DNA of 64,000 nt from Mycolicibacter virginiensis (GTDB lineage Bacteria > Actinomycetota > Actinomycetes > Mycobacteriales > Mycobacteriaceae). The stretch is from the NCBI RefSeq assembly GCF_022374935.2, contig NZ_CP092430.2, forward strand, positions 3,534,001-3,598,000. Reading direction: 5' to 3'. The first letter of the stretch is position 1. Every line of letters begins with the position of its first letter. Of this stretch, positions 37,643 to 46,122 are shown in pieces. Below the pieces are notes generated by a model that did not search any database, was not told the origin of the DNA, and was given only the letters and a program-made list of their open reading frames with translations. The position numbers and the translations under genes are program-made.

Positions 37643-38746
37643 GTGAATGCCGAACGTTTCCGTCAATTGCTCACCGCCAGTGCCCCATTCACCTCGGTGT
37701 ACTTCGAGGATTCACACGACACCGAGGACGCGGCCACCAAACTCGAACTGACCTGGCGCAAGATCAGCGAAGACCTCGCTCGTCAAGGCGTCGGCAAGCA
37801 GATCATCGGCGATGTCGAACGCGCGGTCATGGACTTGCGCCCCCCGGTCGGCAAGAGTGGTCGTGCGGTGATCGCCTGTCCTGACGGCGTGCTGCTCAAC
37901 GAACATCTGCAGGCTCCCACCGCCACAACGGTTCGGGTGTCGCAGCTTCCCTACCTCATCCCGGTCTTCGAGCACGGCTTTGAGTACCCGGACTACGTGT
38001 TGGCCGAGGTTGACCAAACCGGAGCCGACATCACTGTCCATACCGGTGGAACGCTGCGCATGGAAACCGTTGACGGCGGGGGCTATCCGGTCCACAAGGC
38101 CGCCGGTGCCGAAACCCCGGGATACGGCGATCCGCAGCCGCACGCGCAGGAGGCCGCCCGCAAGAATGTCCGGGCCGTCGCCGCCCGGGTAGCCGAACTC
38201 GCCGAGGGGCCCGAACTCGTGTTCGTGGTCGGCGAGGTGCAAGCTCGCTCGGCGCTGTTGGAGGCTATGCCGAAGCGGATCGCAGGCCTGACCACAGAGT
38301 TGGCGATCGGGGCCCGACACAGTGGGCATGACCCGAGCGAGGTCCAAGACGCCATCGAAGCCGAATGCCTGCGGCGCCAACTCGCCGGCATCCAGGCCGC
38401 GGTAGAACGGTTCACCGCCGAATCGGGCCGAGGATCCGGCCTGGCAGCGCAAGGACTCCCGGCGATATGCGCCGGGCTGAGCCAAGGTGCGGTGGAGACG
38501 CTGATCCTCGGCGACATCGGCGATGCCACAGTGGTCGCCGACGCGGGGCTGACCGTCACCGCAGCGAACCCGGACATGCTCTCCGACTACGGTGCCGCAC
38601 CGGCACATACGCTGCGTGCCGACGAGGCACTGCCCTGGGGGGCGATCGCGATCGGTGCGGATGTCGTGACGGCTGAGGTGGCGGTGGACCCGGCCGACGG
38701 CGTTGCGGCGGTGCTGCGCTACCCGCAGCCGGCGGCACCGGCCTGA
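37643..38746 (+). CDS. Rv2629-like protein (bacterial eRF1-superfamily, Vms1-type)
   Basis: 367 aa from the GTG at 37643. The sequence follows M. tuberculosis Rv2629 as I recall it: FTSVYFEDSHDTEDAATK, YPVHKAAG near residue 140, VFVVGEVQARSALL, and GRGSGLAAQGLPAICAGL with a glutamine in the GxxQ-like position. The fold belongs to baeRF/Vms1-Ankzf1 proteins related to release factor eRF1, some of which act as peptidyl-tRNA hydrolases; Rv2629 is a dormancy-regulon gene. The longer frame to 37571 adds a weak N-terminus. Convergent with the usp gene. Confidence 0.82.
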   Translation: MNAERFRQLLTASAPFTSVYFEDSHDTEDAATKLELTWRKISEDLARQGVGKQIIGDVERAVMDLRPPVGKSGRAVIACPDGVLLNEHLQAPTATTVRVSQLPYLIPVFEHGFEYPDYVLAEVDQTGADITVHTGGTLRMETVDGGGYPVHKAAGAETPGYGDPQPHAQEAARKNVRAVAARVAELAEGPELVFVVGEVQARSALLEAMPKRIAGLTTELAIGARHSGHDPSEVQDAIEAECLRRQLAGIQAAVERFTAESGRGSGLAAQGLPAICAGLSQGAVETLILGDIGDATVVADAGLTVTAANPDMLSDYGAAPAHTLRADEALPWGAIAIGADVVTAEVAVDPADGVAAVLRYPQPAAPA

Positions 38747-38756
38747 GCGGTGCCGG

Positions 38757-39275
38757 TCACCATCCCGTCGGGTCGCTCTGTGCCGGGGCGTCCGAGACCG
38801 CTAAGGGCTGCTGTGTCGCCAGGTCGTCCTCGCTCAGGACAGCCAGTGGGCAGTGGCAGCGCGGCGTCAGCTCCGAGCCGACCGAGCCGAACAACAGATG
38901 CCGCAATCGCCAACGGCCGCTCGATCCGACGACAACCAGCTCGGCTTGCCGGGACAACTCCTCCAGCGCGTCAACCGGATCGGCAAACTCCACTTTGGTG
39001 TTCAGCTGCGCGGGCGCACCATCCGAAGCGCTGTGGGTGGCGACTCCCACGGCGTCATCGACGATCCGTTGGACACGCCGGTGCGGTAATTCATGTTGAC
39101 CGAACACGATCCATCGGGCCATCAGAGGAGACAACTGGGTTGACGCCGCGTGCACCAGGGTCAGCGGTAGCGCCCGGCGTTCGGCCTCCTGGGCTCCCCA
39201 CCGCACCGCGGCCCGCGATGCCGACGACCCATCGACACCGACAACGATCCCGGCACCCGCTGTATCCGAAGCCAT
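38757..39275 (-). CDS. Universal stress protein (UspA family)
   Basis: 172 aa, a single Usp domain. ATP-binding pattern: IVVGVDGSSASRAAVRWG at the start and VVGSSGRWRLRHLLFGSVGSELTPRCHCPLAVL near residues 113-145 (quoted in parts: G-S-S-G-x9-G-S-x11-P). The 30-residue tail is extra. Usp proteins of this kind bind ATP and accompany dormancy or hypoxia responses in mycobacteria. Converges with the Rv2629-like gene. Confidence 0.88.
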   Translation of the reverse strand: MASDTAGAGIVVGVDGSSASRAAVRWGAQEAERRALPLTLVHAASTQLSPLMARWIVFGQHELPHRRVQRIVDDAVGVATHSASDGAPAQLNTKVEFADPVDALEELSRQAELVVVGSSGRWRLRHLLFGSVGSELTPRCHCPLAVLSEDDLATQQPLAVSDAPAQSDPTGW

Positions 39276-39325
39276 GATGGGCGGAGGTTAGCCATCGTGC
39301 GCTGGTATCAAACCCCTCGGTGTGG

Positions 39326-39496
39326 TCAGGTGTCGTCGCTTCTGGCTTCGGCGCCGGTTTCGCCGACATCGAAGGCATCATCGGGGCTGGTACGCCCCAC
39401 ATAGGTACCGTCTTCGCCCTTGCCGGCCCGCGACCACGCCTGGTGGGCATCGGGTTCGACGTCCGCCTCGGCCTTCGGGCCTTTTCTTCCAGCCAT
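39326..39496 (-). CDS. Small acidic hypothetical protein
   Basis: 56 aa from the ATG at 39496 (GAAAGGA 7 nt upstream) or 59 aa from 39505. Acidic, hydrophilic and without hydrophobic segments: AGRKGPKAEADVEPDAHQAW, then GRTSPDDAFDVGETGAEARS. The YVGR-x-SPDD-x-x-x-x-GETGAE-x-R pattern looks like a small actinobacterial family seen in other mycobacteria, but I cannot name it. It lies between usp and the SDR gene on the same strand. Confidence 0.5.
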   Translation of the reverse strand: MAGRKGPKAEADVEPDAHQAWSRAGKGEDGTYVGRTSPDDAFDVGETGAEARSDDT

Positions 39497-39527
39497 CACC
39501 GGCATCCTTTCGTCGTCTTCGACGGGC

Positions 39528-40535
39528 TCAACGCGGCCGTCGCGCGGCCAGTACGCCGGCTCCGGCCACCCCCAGCGCGGTCGCGGCCCCGGCGACCAGC
39601 CCAGCGTGCCGGGCCGCCCAGATCTGCGGGCTGTGCGCGTGCGAGGAGTCGTCGAACGCCCCGCGCGCTCCGTGATCGCTGCCCGGCCGTTCGTCGAGCG
39701 GTTCCCACAGGTTGTACGGCTTGTCGCCGTCGACGCGCTCGCCGGTCTGCTGCGAGTCGTAGCCGGTGCGGGACAAGTAGCGATCGAGCAACGGTGCCGC
39801 GAACCGCTGAGCCAGCAGGGTGGCTACGGTGCTCTCGCCCACCCAGTACTGCTTGCGTCGGGGATGATCTGCGGCCCGTAGCACCGCCTTGGCCACCAAC
39901 TGCGGCTGATAGATCGGCGGCACCGGCTGCGGGTGGCGGGGAAGCCGCGACAGCACCCAGGAGAACTGCGGCGTATTGACCGCCGGCATCTGAACGAGCG
40001 TGATGTTGACCTTCGAACCGTCATGCATCAGCTCACAACGCACCGATTCGGTGAAGCCGTTGACGGCGTGCTTCGCACCGCAGTACGCCGACTGCAACGG
40101 GATCGACCGCTCCCCCAGGGCCGAACCCACCTGCACAATCGTGCCGTGCTCGCGGGGCTTCATCCGGGCCAATGCCGCCATGGTGCCGTAGACGAAGCCG
40201 AGGTAGCAGACCTCGGTCACGCGTTTGAACTCCGCGGGACCGATCTCGGTGAACGGCGCGAAGACCGATGCGAAGGCGACGTTGATCCAGGTATCGATCG
40301 GCCCGAGTTCGGCCTCGACGCGATCGGCGGCGGCCGCCACCGCGTCGGGGTCGGCGACGTCGGTAGGAATCGGCAGGGCGGTGCCTCCGGCCTCTTCGAC
40401 ATCACGCGCCGCGCCGCGCAGGCCTGCTTCACCGCGCGCTAGCAGGGCGACATTGGCGCCGCGTTTGCCGTACAACTGTGCAACGGCCCGGCCGATCCCG
40501 GCGCTGGCTCCGGTGACGACGACGGTCTGGGTCAT
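39528..40535 (-). CDS. Short-chain dehydrogenase/reductase with C-terminal membrane helix
   Basis: 335 aa. Rossmann motif TGASAGIGRAVA, catalytic Ser in VGSALG, YxxxK in YCGAKHAVNG, and PxxxxTPxF (PAVNTPQF). After residue 230 comes an extension with a polar linker and a terminal hydrophobic helix (AGLVAGAATALGVAGAGVLA) ending in Arg-rich residues, which may tether the enzyme to the membrane. The ATG at 40535 has GGGAG upstream. It follows the GMC oxidoreductase gene by 14 bp and belongs to that operon. Confidence 0.83.
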   Translation of the reverse strand: MTQTVVVTGASAGIGRAVAQLYGKRGANVALLARGEAGLRGAARDVEEAGGTALPIPTDVADPDAVAAAADRVEAELGPIDTWINVAFASVFAPFTEIGPAEFKRVTEVCYLGFVYGTMAALARMKPREHGTIVQVGSALGERSIPLQSAYCGAKHAVNGFTESVRCELMHDGSKVNITLVQMPAVNTPQFSWVLSRLPRHPQPVPPIYQPQLVAKAVLRAADHPRRKQYWVGESTVATLLAQRFAAPLLDRYLSRTGYDSQQTGERVDGDKPYNLWEPLDERPGSDHGARGAFDDSSHAHSPQIWAARHAGLVAGAATALGVAGAGVLAARRPR

Positions 40536-40549
40536 GTCTGGGCTCCCTT

Positions 40550-42205
40550 CTACGAGACGCTCTTGCCGGCAAGACGTTCGGCGAGCCGAGAAGCCAGCGC
40601 CATGATGGTCAGCGCCGGGTTGGCGGATCCCTGCGTCGGGCAGACCGAGCCGTCGGCGATGAACAGGTTGGGTACCCCCCACACCCGGTGGTCAGCATCA
40701 ACGACCGAGTTCTCCGGCGCCGTGCCCATCCGGGCGCCGCCGATCAGATGGGCGTAACGCTGGATGGTCAATACGTCCTGGGCGCCGGCCGCGTGCAGGA
40801 TGTCGGTGATCACCCGCGTCGAGTAGGCCATGTTCGCCTTGTCGTTGTCACAGCGGCTGTAGTCCATTCGGGCCACCGGGATCCCGTAGCCGTCGACTTC
40901 GTCGGCCAGGGTGATCCTGTTATCCGGGAGGGGAAGCAGTTCGTTGAGCACGCCGATCGTGCTCCAGTGGTTGTAGTCGCGCATATATTCGCGCATCGCT
41001 CGGCCCCAGTGCCCGTCGGCGAGTACGTGCTCGGACCAGCCGATCGGCAGCGGTGACACGGTCTGGATGGAGAACCCGCGGGCGAATCCCCGGGCGGTGT
41101 CGGTTTCGTAGAACTGCTCGCTGGTCACCTGCGGCGGCGGGGCCTTGTACATCCGCAGCTCCTCCGGCCATCGGCCCGCGGTCTGCGCAGCGCCTTGGAC
41201 CATGACGTAGCGGCCGACCTGATCGGAGTTGTTCCCCAACCCATTCGGGAACCGCGTGCTGGTCGAGTTCAACAGCAGCCGTGGGGTTTCGATCGAGTAA
41301 CCCGCGACCGCCACGACCTTTGCGCGCTGCAGGTGCTCGGCACCGTTGTTGTCGTAGTAGACGACGCCACGCGCCGCTCCGGTGCCATCGAGTTCTATGC
41401 GCGAGGCCATGCAGTCCGCACGGATCTCCACACCGTGTGCCAGCGCGTCGGGCAGGTGGGTGACGTACGGGCTGGCCTTGGCGTTGACCTTGCAGCCCTG
41501 CAGGCAGTAACCGCGGTAGATACAATGCGGGCGGTTTCCGAAGGTGCCGTTGACGATTCCGACCGGACCCACCCGCATCTCGATACCCAGATTGAGGGCG
41601 CCCTCCCACAGCTTGGACGCGGCACCGGAGATCGGGTGCGGCGACCATGGATAGCGGTGCGGATACCCCCATGGCCAGTTCTGTCCCGCGACCGGCAATT
41701 CCGCCTCGAGTACTTCGTAGTGACGACGGATGTCCTCGTAGACGATCGGCCAGTCCACCCCGACCCCGTCAAGGCTGAATGTCCGCAGATCGCTGGGATG
41801 AAAGCGTGGACAGTAACCGGCGTAGTGCACCATGGAACCACCGACGCCCCGGCCGGAGTTGTTCTTGCCCAACTCGATCGGATCGTCCCCGCCGATGATG
41901 CGCTTCTGCGTCCAGTACAGCGGATGCGATCCGGCTTCGTCGGAGACCCAGTCGGTGTCGGGATGCCAGAACGGTCCCGCCTCAATGATCACGGTGCGCC
42001 AGCCAGCCCGTGCCAGACGCTGCGCCAGCACTGATCCCCCGGCACCGGCCCCGATGACCACCAGGTCGACCTCGTCATCGATTGCATACCGGCGCATCGT
42101 CCTCTCGCCGGGCAGCTCCCGCGACTGCACATCCAGCAGGAACCGCGAGTCGTTGGCGGGTGGGCCCAGCGATCCCTTGAGCAGGCCGCGCCAGAAGTCG
42201 CCCAC
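40550..42205 (-). CDS. GMC-type FAD oxidoreductase (gluconate-2-dehydrogenase large-subunit-like)
   Basis: 551 aa. FAD-binding motif VVIGAGAGGSVLAQRLARAG with IIEAGP; a gluconate-dehydrogenase-like GRGVGGSMVHYAGYC; C-terminal NPALTIMALASRLAERL. Many Cys near residues 218-230 (CIYRGYCLQGCK), as in subunits that pair with a cytochrome. Its start overlaps the stop of the preceding subunit-3-like gene by one base (TAGTG), so they are made together. It probably oxidises a sugar, polyol or alcohol and passes electrons to the membrane chain; the substrate is unknown. Confidence 0.87.
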   Translation of the reverse strand: MGDFWRGLLKGSLGPPANDSRFLLDVQSRELPGERTMRRYAIDDEVDLVVIGAGAGGSVLAQRLARAGWRTVIIEAGPFWHPDTDWVSDEAGSHPLYWTQKRIIGGDDPIELGKNNSGRGVGGSMVHYAGYCPRFHPSDLRTFSLDGVGVDWPIVYEDIRRHYEVLEAELPVAGQNWPWGYPHRYPWSPHPISGAASKLWEGALNLGIEMRVGPVGIVNGTFGNRPHCIYRGYCLQGCKVNAKASPYVTHLPDALAHGVEIRADCMASRIELDGTGAARGVVYYDNNGAEHLQRAKVVAVAGYSIETPRLLLNSTSTRFPNGLGNNSDQVGRYVMVQGAAQTAGRWPEELRMYKAPPPQVTSEQFYETDTARGFARGFSIQTVSPLPIGWSEHVLADGHWGRAMREYMRDYNHWSTIGVLNELLPLPDNRITLADEVDGYGIPVARMDYSRCDNDKANMAYSTRVITDILHAAGAQDVLTIQRYAHLIGGARMGTAPENSVVDADHRVWGVPNLFIADGSVCPTQGSANPALTIMALASRLAERLAGKSVS

Positions 42206-42951
42206 TACGAATCCTCTTCTTGCACCAGTTCCACCGGATCCTTGTCGATGGCACCGCGGGTTTCGAACGGCTCACGCACCGCCGCCGGACCGCTCGGACC
42301 GCCCAGTCGCATGAAACCGCGCGGGTAGGCCGGGCCGCCGAAGCCGATCTCGTTCCACGCCCAGGGATGGGAGTAGAACGCCGACAGGGTCATCCGCATA
42401 CACACCGACCACGCCCGGGTCTCGTTGAGCTGTGACCAGGCACCGCCCTGCAATCGGCCGCGGGAGAACTGATCGACCAGAGCCAACTGGGTGGGAATCT
42501 CGGCTTGGGCGAACGACGCCTTGCCGTACCGCTGCCCGGCGGCCTCGTCCAAGCCACGCAACACCAGACGCCAGGTGTCGCGATCGTCGGGCATATCGGC
42601 GTACTGGTAGCCGTCGAGCTGACCGTCGGCCAGTTTGGCATCGACGAATTCGGCTACCGGAACCCGCGGTTCGGCGTCTTGTGCCAGCACGATGTCACAG
42701 AATGCCCGCAGGGTGGGCTCCTCGGCCGCGGTGAAGAACCGCAGCGGCCCGGGCGGCTCCAGCCGGACGAGCACCACCTGTCTGGTGGCCTCGTCCCAGC
42801 GGTCCCTGGACGCGAGCACGTCGAAGTCCGGGTAGCGCCCGATCATCTGCGGTGTGACGCCGCGGCGTTGCCGGGGCAGCCAGGACGGATGCGGTGGTTG
42901 ACGATCGGCCCGTAGGTTCGGCAGGTGGTCGGGACGGGAGGTGTCGGCCAT
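42205..42951 (-). CDS. Gluconate 2-dehydrogenase subunit 3 family protein
   Basis: 248 aa. Family pattern: FFTAAEEPTLRAFCDIVLAQD, VPVAEFVDAKLADGQLDGYQYADMP, and WNEIGFGGPAYPRGFMRLG near the end. Subunit 3 proteins are small partners of GMC dehydrogenases; this one is longer than average because of a Pro/Arg-rich N-terminus. No twin-arginine signal is evident, unlike many gluconate dehydrogenase small subunits, so the complex may face the cytoplasm. One-base overlap with the GMC gene. Confidence 0.85.
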   Translation of the reverse strand: MADTSRPDHLPNLRADRQPPHPSWLPRQRRGVTPQMIGRYPDFDVLASRDRWDEATRQVVLVRLEPPGPLRFFTAAEEPTLRAFCDIVLAQDAEPRVPVAEFVDAKLADGQLDGYQYADMPDDRDTWRLVLRGLDEAAGQRYGKASFAQAEIPTQLALVDQFSRGRLQGGAWSQLNETRAWSVCMRMTLSAFYSHPWAWNEIGFGGPAYPRGFMRLGGPSGPAAVREPFETRGAIDKDPVELVQEEDS

Positions 42952-42964
42952 GGCTGCCGGCCCC

Positions 42965-43462
42965 TCAGTGTTCGCGGCGCAGCACCGCGGCCAGCAAGCC
43001 CATCCCGCCGACCATTGCCATCAGGCCGGGCGCTGCGATCGGCGGCCCCATCGGAACGTTGTAGGACGCCATCTTCCAGCCGCCGGGCTTACGAGACACC
43101 CCGCGAGCGTGCAGGTACTCCCCCAGCAGGCCGTTGGCGGCATACACCCCCGCGGTCAACGGCAGCCAGCGCTTGGCCCAACGGCGCGAGAACACCCCGC
43201 CGATCCCGGCGACCACCACCGGCGGCGTGACGAGGACCGGGCTCCACATCCACTTGTTGCCGAAGCCGGCCTTGTAGTGCTCGAGATAGATTTCGGCGGT
43301 CGTGACAATCGCGGCGAACGCCGTCATCGCCGATAGAGATCTTTCGAAGCGGCCATGCGCGACATTGCGGAACATCCGATCGACAATGTCACCGGCTTCA
43401 CCGATCCACTCCGCGTGACTGCCCAGCCGCACACCGGATTCGCCGGTTTCCAGCAACATCAT
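42965..43462 (-). CDS. Membrane protein of the GMC dehydrogenase cluster
   Basis: 165 aa from the ATG at 43462. Three to four hydrophobic helices (about 44-62, 78-96, 103-118 and 138-160) after a polar N-terminus. It lies 13 bp before the subunit-3-like gene, so it could anchor the GMC/subunit-3 pair to the membrane or carry a cofactor. His residues in helices (EHYKAG) are few, so it is not a clear cytochrome. I recognise no family. Confidence 0.65.
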   Translation of the reverse strand: MMLLETGESGVRLGSHAEWIGEAGDIVDRMFRNVAHGRFERSLSAMTAFAAIVTTAEIYLEHYKAGFGNKWMWSPVLVTPPVVVAGIGGVFSRRWAKRWLPLTAGVYAANGLLGEYLHARGVSRKPGGWKMASYNVPMGPPIAAPGLMAMVGGMGLLAAVLRREH

Positions 43463-43563
43463 CTGCGCACCCCCGTTCGTTCGCCGATGTTCCGCCGAAT
43501 CCCGGCAGTACCCCTCCGCCGCCGCGGTCAAACATGGCCCGGCTCCCGTGAGGATTGTCAGGT

Positions 43564-43579
43564 TTCGACCGCGGTCGAA
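43564..43579 (+). promoter_or_regulatory. Perfect 16-bp palindrome in the divergent promoter region
   Basis: TTCGACCGCGGTCGAA is a perfect inverted repeat between the GMC-cluster membrane gene (minus strand) and the small membrane gene (plus strand). It also lies inside a GGTT (43561) ... GGGGAA (43581) pair that weakly resembles a SigF-type promoter for the plus-strand gene. Most likely an operator for a homodimeric repressor. Confidence 0.55.
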
Positions 43580-43616
43580 TGGGGAACTGATCGGGGTACA
43601 GATGAATGGAGGACGG

Positions 43617-43850
43617 ATGCGATTCGGTGGATTGGCCGGGACCTTTGTGCTGATCTGGCTGCTGATCGGCGTCTTTGCGGCATGGCAGCGTGACTATTTC
43701 CACGGCAGTCAAACGAGTTGCGCAAATGCCGGGACCATCGCTGTCACCACATTGGCGGGCCCATTGAACTACCTCGGGTTCAACCCGGTTGTGTCCGATT
43801 GTCATTTACCGCAACCTTCTTCACTGGGTGCGGTCGGTTTGATTGTCTGA
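43617..43850 (+). CDS. Small membrane protein
   Basis: 77 aa from the ATG at 43617, preceded by GGAGGA; an upstream in-frame ATG at 43602 would add five residues. One N-terminal hydrophobic helix (GLAGTFVLIWLLIGVFAAWQ), then a polar region with two Cys (Cys35 and Cys62 by count) that could form a disulfide outside. Followed by the DUF6131-like gene after 13 bp. Family unknown. Confidence 0.6.
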   Translation: MRFGGLAGTFVLIWLLIGVFAAWQRDYFHGSQTSCANAGTIAVTTLAGPLNYLGFNPVVSDCHLPQPSSLGAVGLIV

Positions 43851-43863
43851 GAAGGGATTGGTG

Positions 43864-44019
43864 ATGATTGCCCTCGGAGTGATCCTGCTTATTCTGGCGC
43901 TCATTTTCAAGATCAATATCCTCTGGACGATTGGCGTCATTCTGCTGGTCGTCGGTGCTGCGCTGTGGATTCTGGGCGCGGTCGGTCGTCCGGTCGCGGG
44001 TCGGCGTTACTGGTATTGA
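43864..44019 (+). CDS. DUF6131-like two-helix small membrane protein
   Basis: 51 aa: two hydrophobic helices (MIALGVILLILALI, then WTIGVILLVVGAALWIL) and the ending GAVGRPVAGRRYWY. This is the size and pattern of actinobacterial DUF6131 proteins as I recall them (Gly-rich turn, terminal GRR-x-Y-Y). Ribosome site AGAAGGG before GTG-ATG at 43861/43864; the ATG is chosen. Function unknown; such proteins often accompany stress genes. Confidence 0.75.
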   Translation: MIALGVILLILALIFKINILWTIGVILLVVGAALWILGAVGRPVAGRRYWY

Positions 44020-44120
44020 TGCCAACCTGCGGGAAGCGCAAACAGTCGGACCGTGCCTCGCACAGTCGGGTTTGAGGTAGCACTGCGGCCGGTCCACGTT
44101 GGATGACAGGGGCACACTCG

Positions 44121-45077
44121 ATGACTGTCGCCGCCGGCGCAGATCGCGGCTCCTTCAGGCATATTGCGCTGTTCTACCGCTCACCGCAGGAGTATGTCGA
44201 TTACCTGGTGCCCTACGTCGCCGACGCCGTGGCCGCGGGCCTCCCGACCTTGGTGGCGGTACCAGAACCAAACCTCTCGCTACTCCGCAATGCGCTGCCC
44301 GCGGGCGCAGCCGGTTCGGCCAGCCTTTCCGATATGACCCAGGTCGGGCGCAACCCCGCACACATTCTGGGCGGAGTGCTGGGGGCTTTCGCCGCCCGAC
44401 ACCCGTCGGGACCGGTACGGATGATCGGCGAGCCGGTCTGGAGCGGCCGGTCCGAACTGGAGTATCCGGCATGCGTGCAGCATGAGGCTCTGGTCAATGA
44501 GGCGTTTATCGGCAGGGATATCACGATGCTGTGCCCTTATGACGCAACACATCTGAACTCCGAGATGCTCGTCGACGCCGAGATCACGCACCCCAGCCTG
44601 GGCCATTGCGGGCACCCGGAGCGGACCAGTTCCGGCTTCGCTCCCGACGTCGCTTGGGAGCGCTACAACGAGCCGCTGCCGCGCAGCACTTCGGCGGCAA
44701 GCTACACCCTGCACCGACTTACCGATCTGGCCGGCGCGCGTCAGTTCTCCGCCAAGTACGCCCGCTGGTTCGGCTTCACCGCGGCCGACGTCGCCGATCT
44801 GCAGTTGATCGTCAACGAGCTGGCATCCAACAGCCTGCAGCATGGCCGGGGCCCGTGCACTCTGCTGCTGTGGGCGGCGGATGATCAATTGATCTGTCAG
44901 GTGCGCGATGCCGGCCGCTTGACCGATCGGCTGGCCGGGCGGCGGCCGCTTATCAGCGACTACGACCACGGATGCGGACTGTTCGTGGTCAACGCAACCG
45001 CGGACCTGGTACGCATGCACACCGCGGCGAGCGGAACCACGGTGCAGGCGCATCTGCGGATGAGAAAGTCGGCGTGA
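44121..45077 (+). CDS. MEDS domain-HATPase protein (RsbA-like anti-sigma regulator)
   Basis: 318 aa. Residues 10-165 are a MEDS (DcmR-type sensory) domain: FRHIALFYRSPQEYVDYLVPYV and MLCPYDATHL. Residues 200-310 form an anti-sigma kinase-like ATPase: LQLIVNELASNSLQHG (N box) and DYDHGCGLFVVNATAD (G box). This fusion is typical of RsbA-family regulators that bind a sigma factor or antagonist. Start at 44121 (MTVAAG); an ATG at 44103 is upstream. Its stop overlaps the next gene start (TGATG). Confidence 0.82.
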   Translation: MTVAAGADRGSFRHIALFYRSPQEYVDYLVPYVADAVAAGLPTLVAVPEPNLSLLRNALPAGAAGSASLSDMTQVGRNPAHILGGVLGAFAARHPSGPVRMIGEPVWSGRSELEYPACVQHEALVNEAFIGRDITMLCPYDATHLNSEMLVDAEITHPSLGHCGHPERTSSGFAPDVAWERYNEPLPRSTSAASYTLHRLTDLAGARQFSAKYARWFGFTAADVADLQLIVNELASNSLQHGRGPCTLLLWAADDQLICQVRDAGRLTDRLAGRRPLISDYDHGCGLFVVNATADLVRMHTAASGTTVQAHLRMRKSA

Positions 45078-45904
45078 TGAGGGCGTATCGGGCGGACCGG
45101 TCTGGCGAATTCGGCCACATCGGTTGGGAATACCGCGATCCCGGGGAGTTCCTGTTTCGTGCTGCGGCATACGTCGCGGATGGACTGAACCTCGACCAAC
45201 GCGTCGGCTATGTCGGCGCGGACGATCCCGCCACAATGCGGGCGGCCTTAGCTGCGGCCGGCCTCGGAAAGGACGCCCGCGAGGTACATGTCAAGACCGT
45301 GACGGAGCACTTCCTGTTCCAAGGTGAGGTCGTCGACGCCGAGCGTATGACCGAGCGCTACGCGGCGGCTGCGGTCGCTGCGGTCGCTGACGGGTACAGC
45401 GGATTACGTATCGTCATCGATGTCACGCCGGTGGTGCGCACGCCCGCACAGCGCGACGCGCAGGCGGCTCTGGAATTCCTCGGCGACCGCCGAATCGCCA
45501 CCCTGCCGGTTGCGGTGATGTGCGGCTACAACGCCGCCGAACTCGGTGACGCCGCGGCCGGCTTGTTGTGCCTGCACCCGGCGGCCGGACCTAGTTCGGT
45601 GCCGTTTCAGCTGTATGCCCAGCCCGCCGGGCGCAACGCCATCGCACTGGCCGGCACACTCGACGCCGCTAGCGAGCCGCTGTTCCTGACCACCCTGCAG
45701 CGGGTCCTGCCGCTGCTGTCGCACGACACCCTCGAGATCGACGCGCGGGAACTGGAATTCGTCGGTCACCGGCAACTCTGCCTGCTCGACCGTTACTGCG
45801 CCGCCCACGGCCGAACCGCCTTATTGCGCAGCGACCGAGCAATCGTGCACCGGCTGGTCGACCTGCTGGAGTTCGGCAACGTTCGCATCGAGGAGACGGC
45901 GTGA
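45077..45904 (+). CDS. MEDS domain-STAS domain protein
   Basis: 275 aa. MEDS domain in residues 1-170 (FGHIGWEYRDPGEFLFRAAAYV, GLRIVIDVTPVVRTP) followed by a STAS-like domain (residues 185-275): NAIALAGTLDAASEPLFLTTL and LEIDARELEFVGHRQLCLLD, where the D-x-S-G phospho-site is replaced by V-G-H-R. So it may be locked against phosphorylation. One-base overlap with the preceding MEDS-HATPase gene makes a coupled regulator/antagonist pair. No sigma-factor gene is adjacent. Confidence 0.78.
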   Translation: MRAYRADRSGEFGHIGWEYRDPGEFLFRAAAYVADGLNLDQRVGYVGADDPATMRAALAAAGLGKDAREVHVKTVTEHFLFQGEVVDAERMTERYAAAAVAAVADGYSGLRIVIDVTPVVRTPAQRDAQAALEFLGDRRIATLPVAVMCGYNAAELGDAAAGLLCLHPAAGPSSVPFQLYAQPAGRNAIALAGTLDAASEPLFLTTLQRVLPLLSHDTLEIDARELEFVGHRQLCLLDRYCAAHGRTALLRSDRAIVHRLVDLLEFGNVRIEETA

Positions 45905-45941
45905 GGCGTGCTGATCGGTTTCTGTCAGGCCGGCGAGGCCC

Positions 45942-45968
45942 GCTGCCGGAGAGAGCGGTGACGGCAGC
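45942..45968 (+). terminator. Possible hairpin after the MEDS gene pair
   Basis: GCTGCCG (45942-45948) and CGGCAGC (45962-45968) can pair with a 13-nt loop, 37 bp after the stop. There is no U-run, as usual in mycobacteria. The rest of 45905-46122 shows no gene I can support. Confidence 0.35.
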
Positions 45969-46122
45969 GCGGCCCCGTCGACCCTGCGGTCACATCGTGC
46001 GCGGCTCAACGTATTTCGCTGCCACCTAAGTGGCGATGCGCGCGGCAGTCCCCGGTCTGCGTCGAACGCGCTCACGATGGCCGGATAGCTGTGAGCGACG
46101 CACGACTCACCGCCCGGCGGCG

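Noticed and set aside
37130..38746. A hidden NuoL-like mrpA upstream of mrpE
   Set aside because: Upstream lie the ChaB-like and Rv2629-like genes; no large hydrophobic frame is present within the window near the operon.
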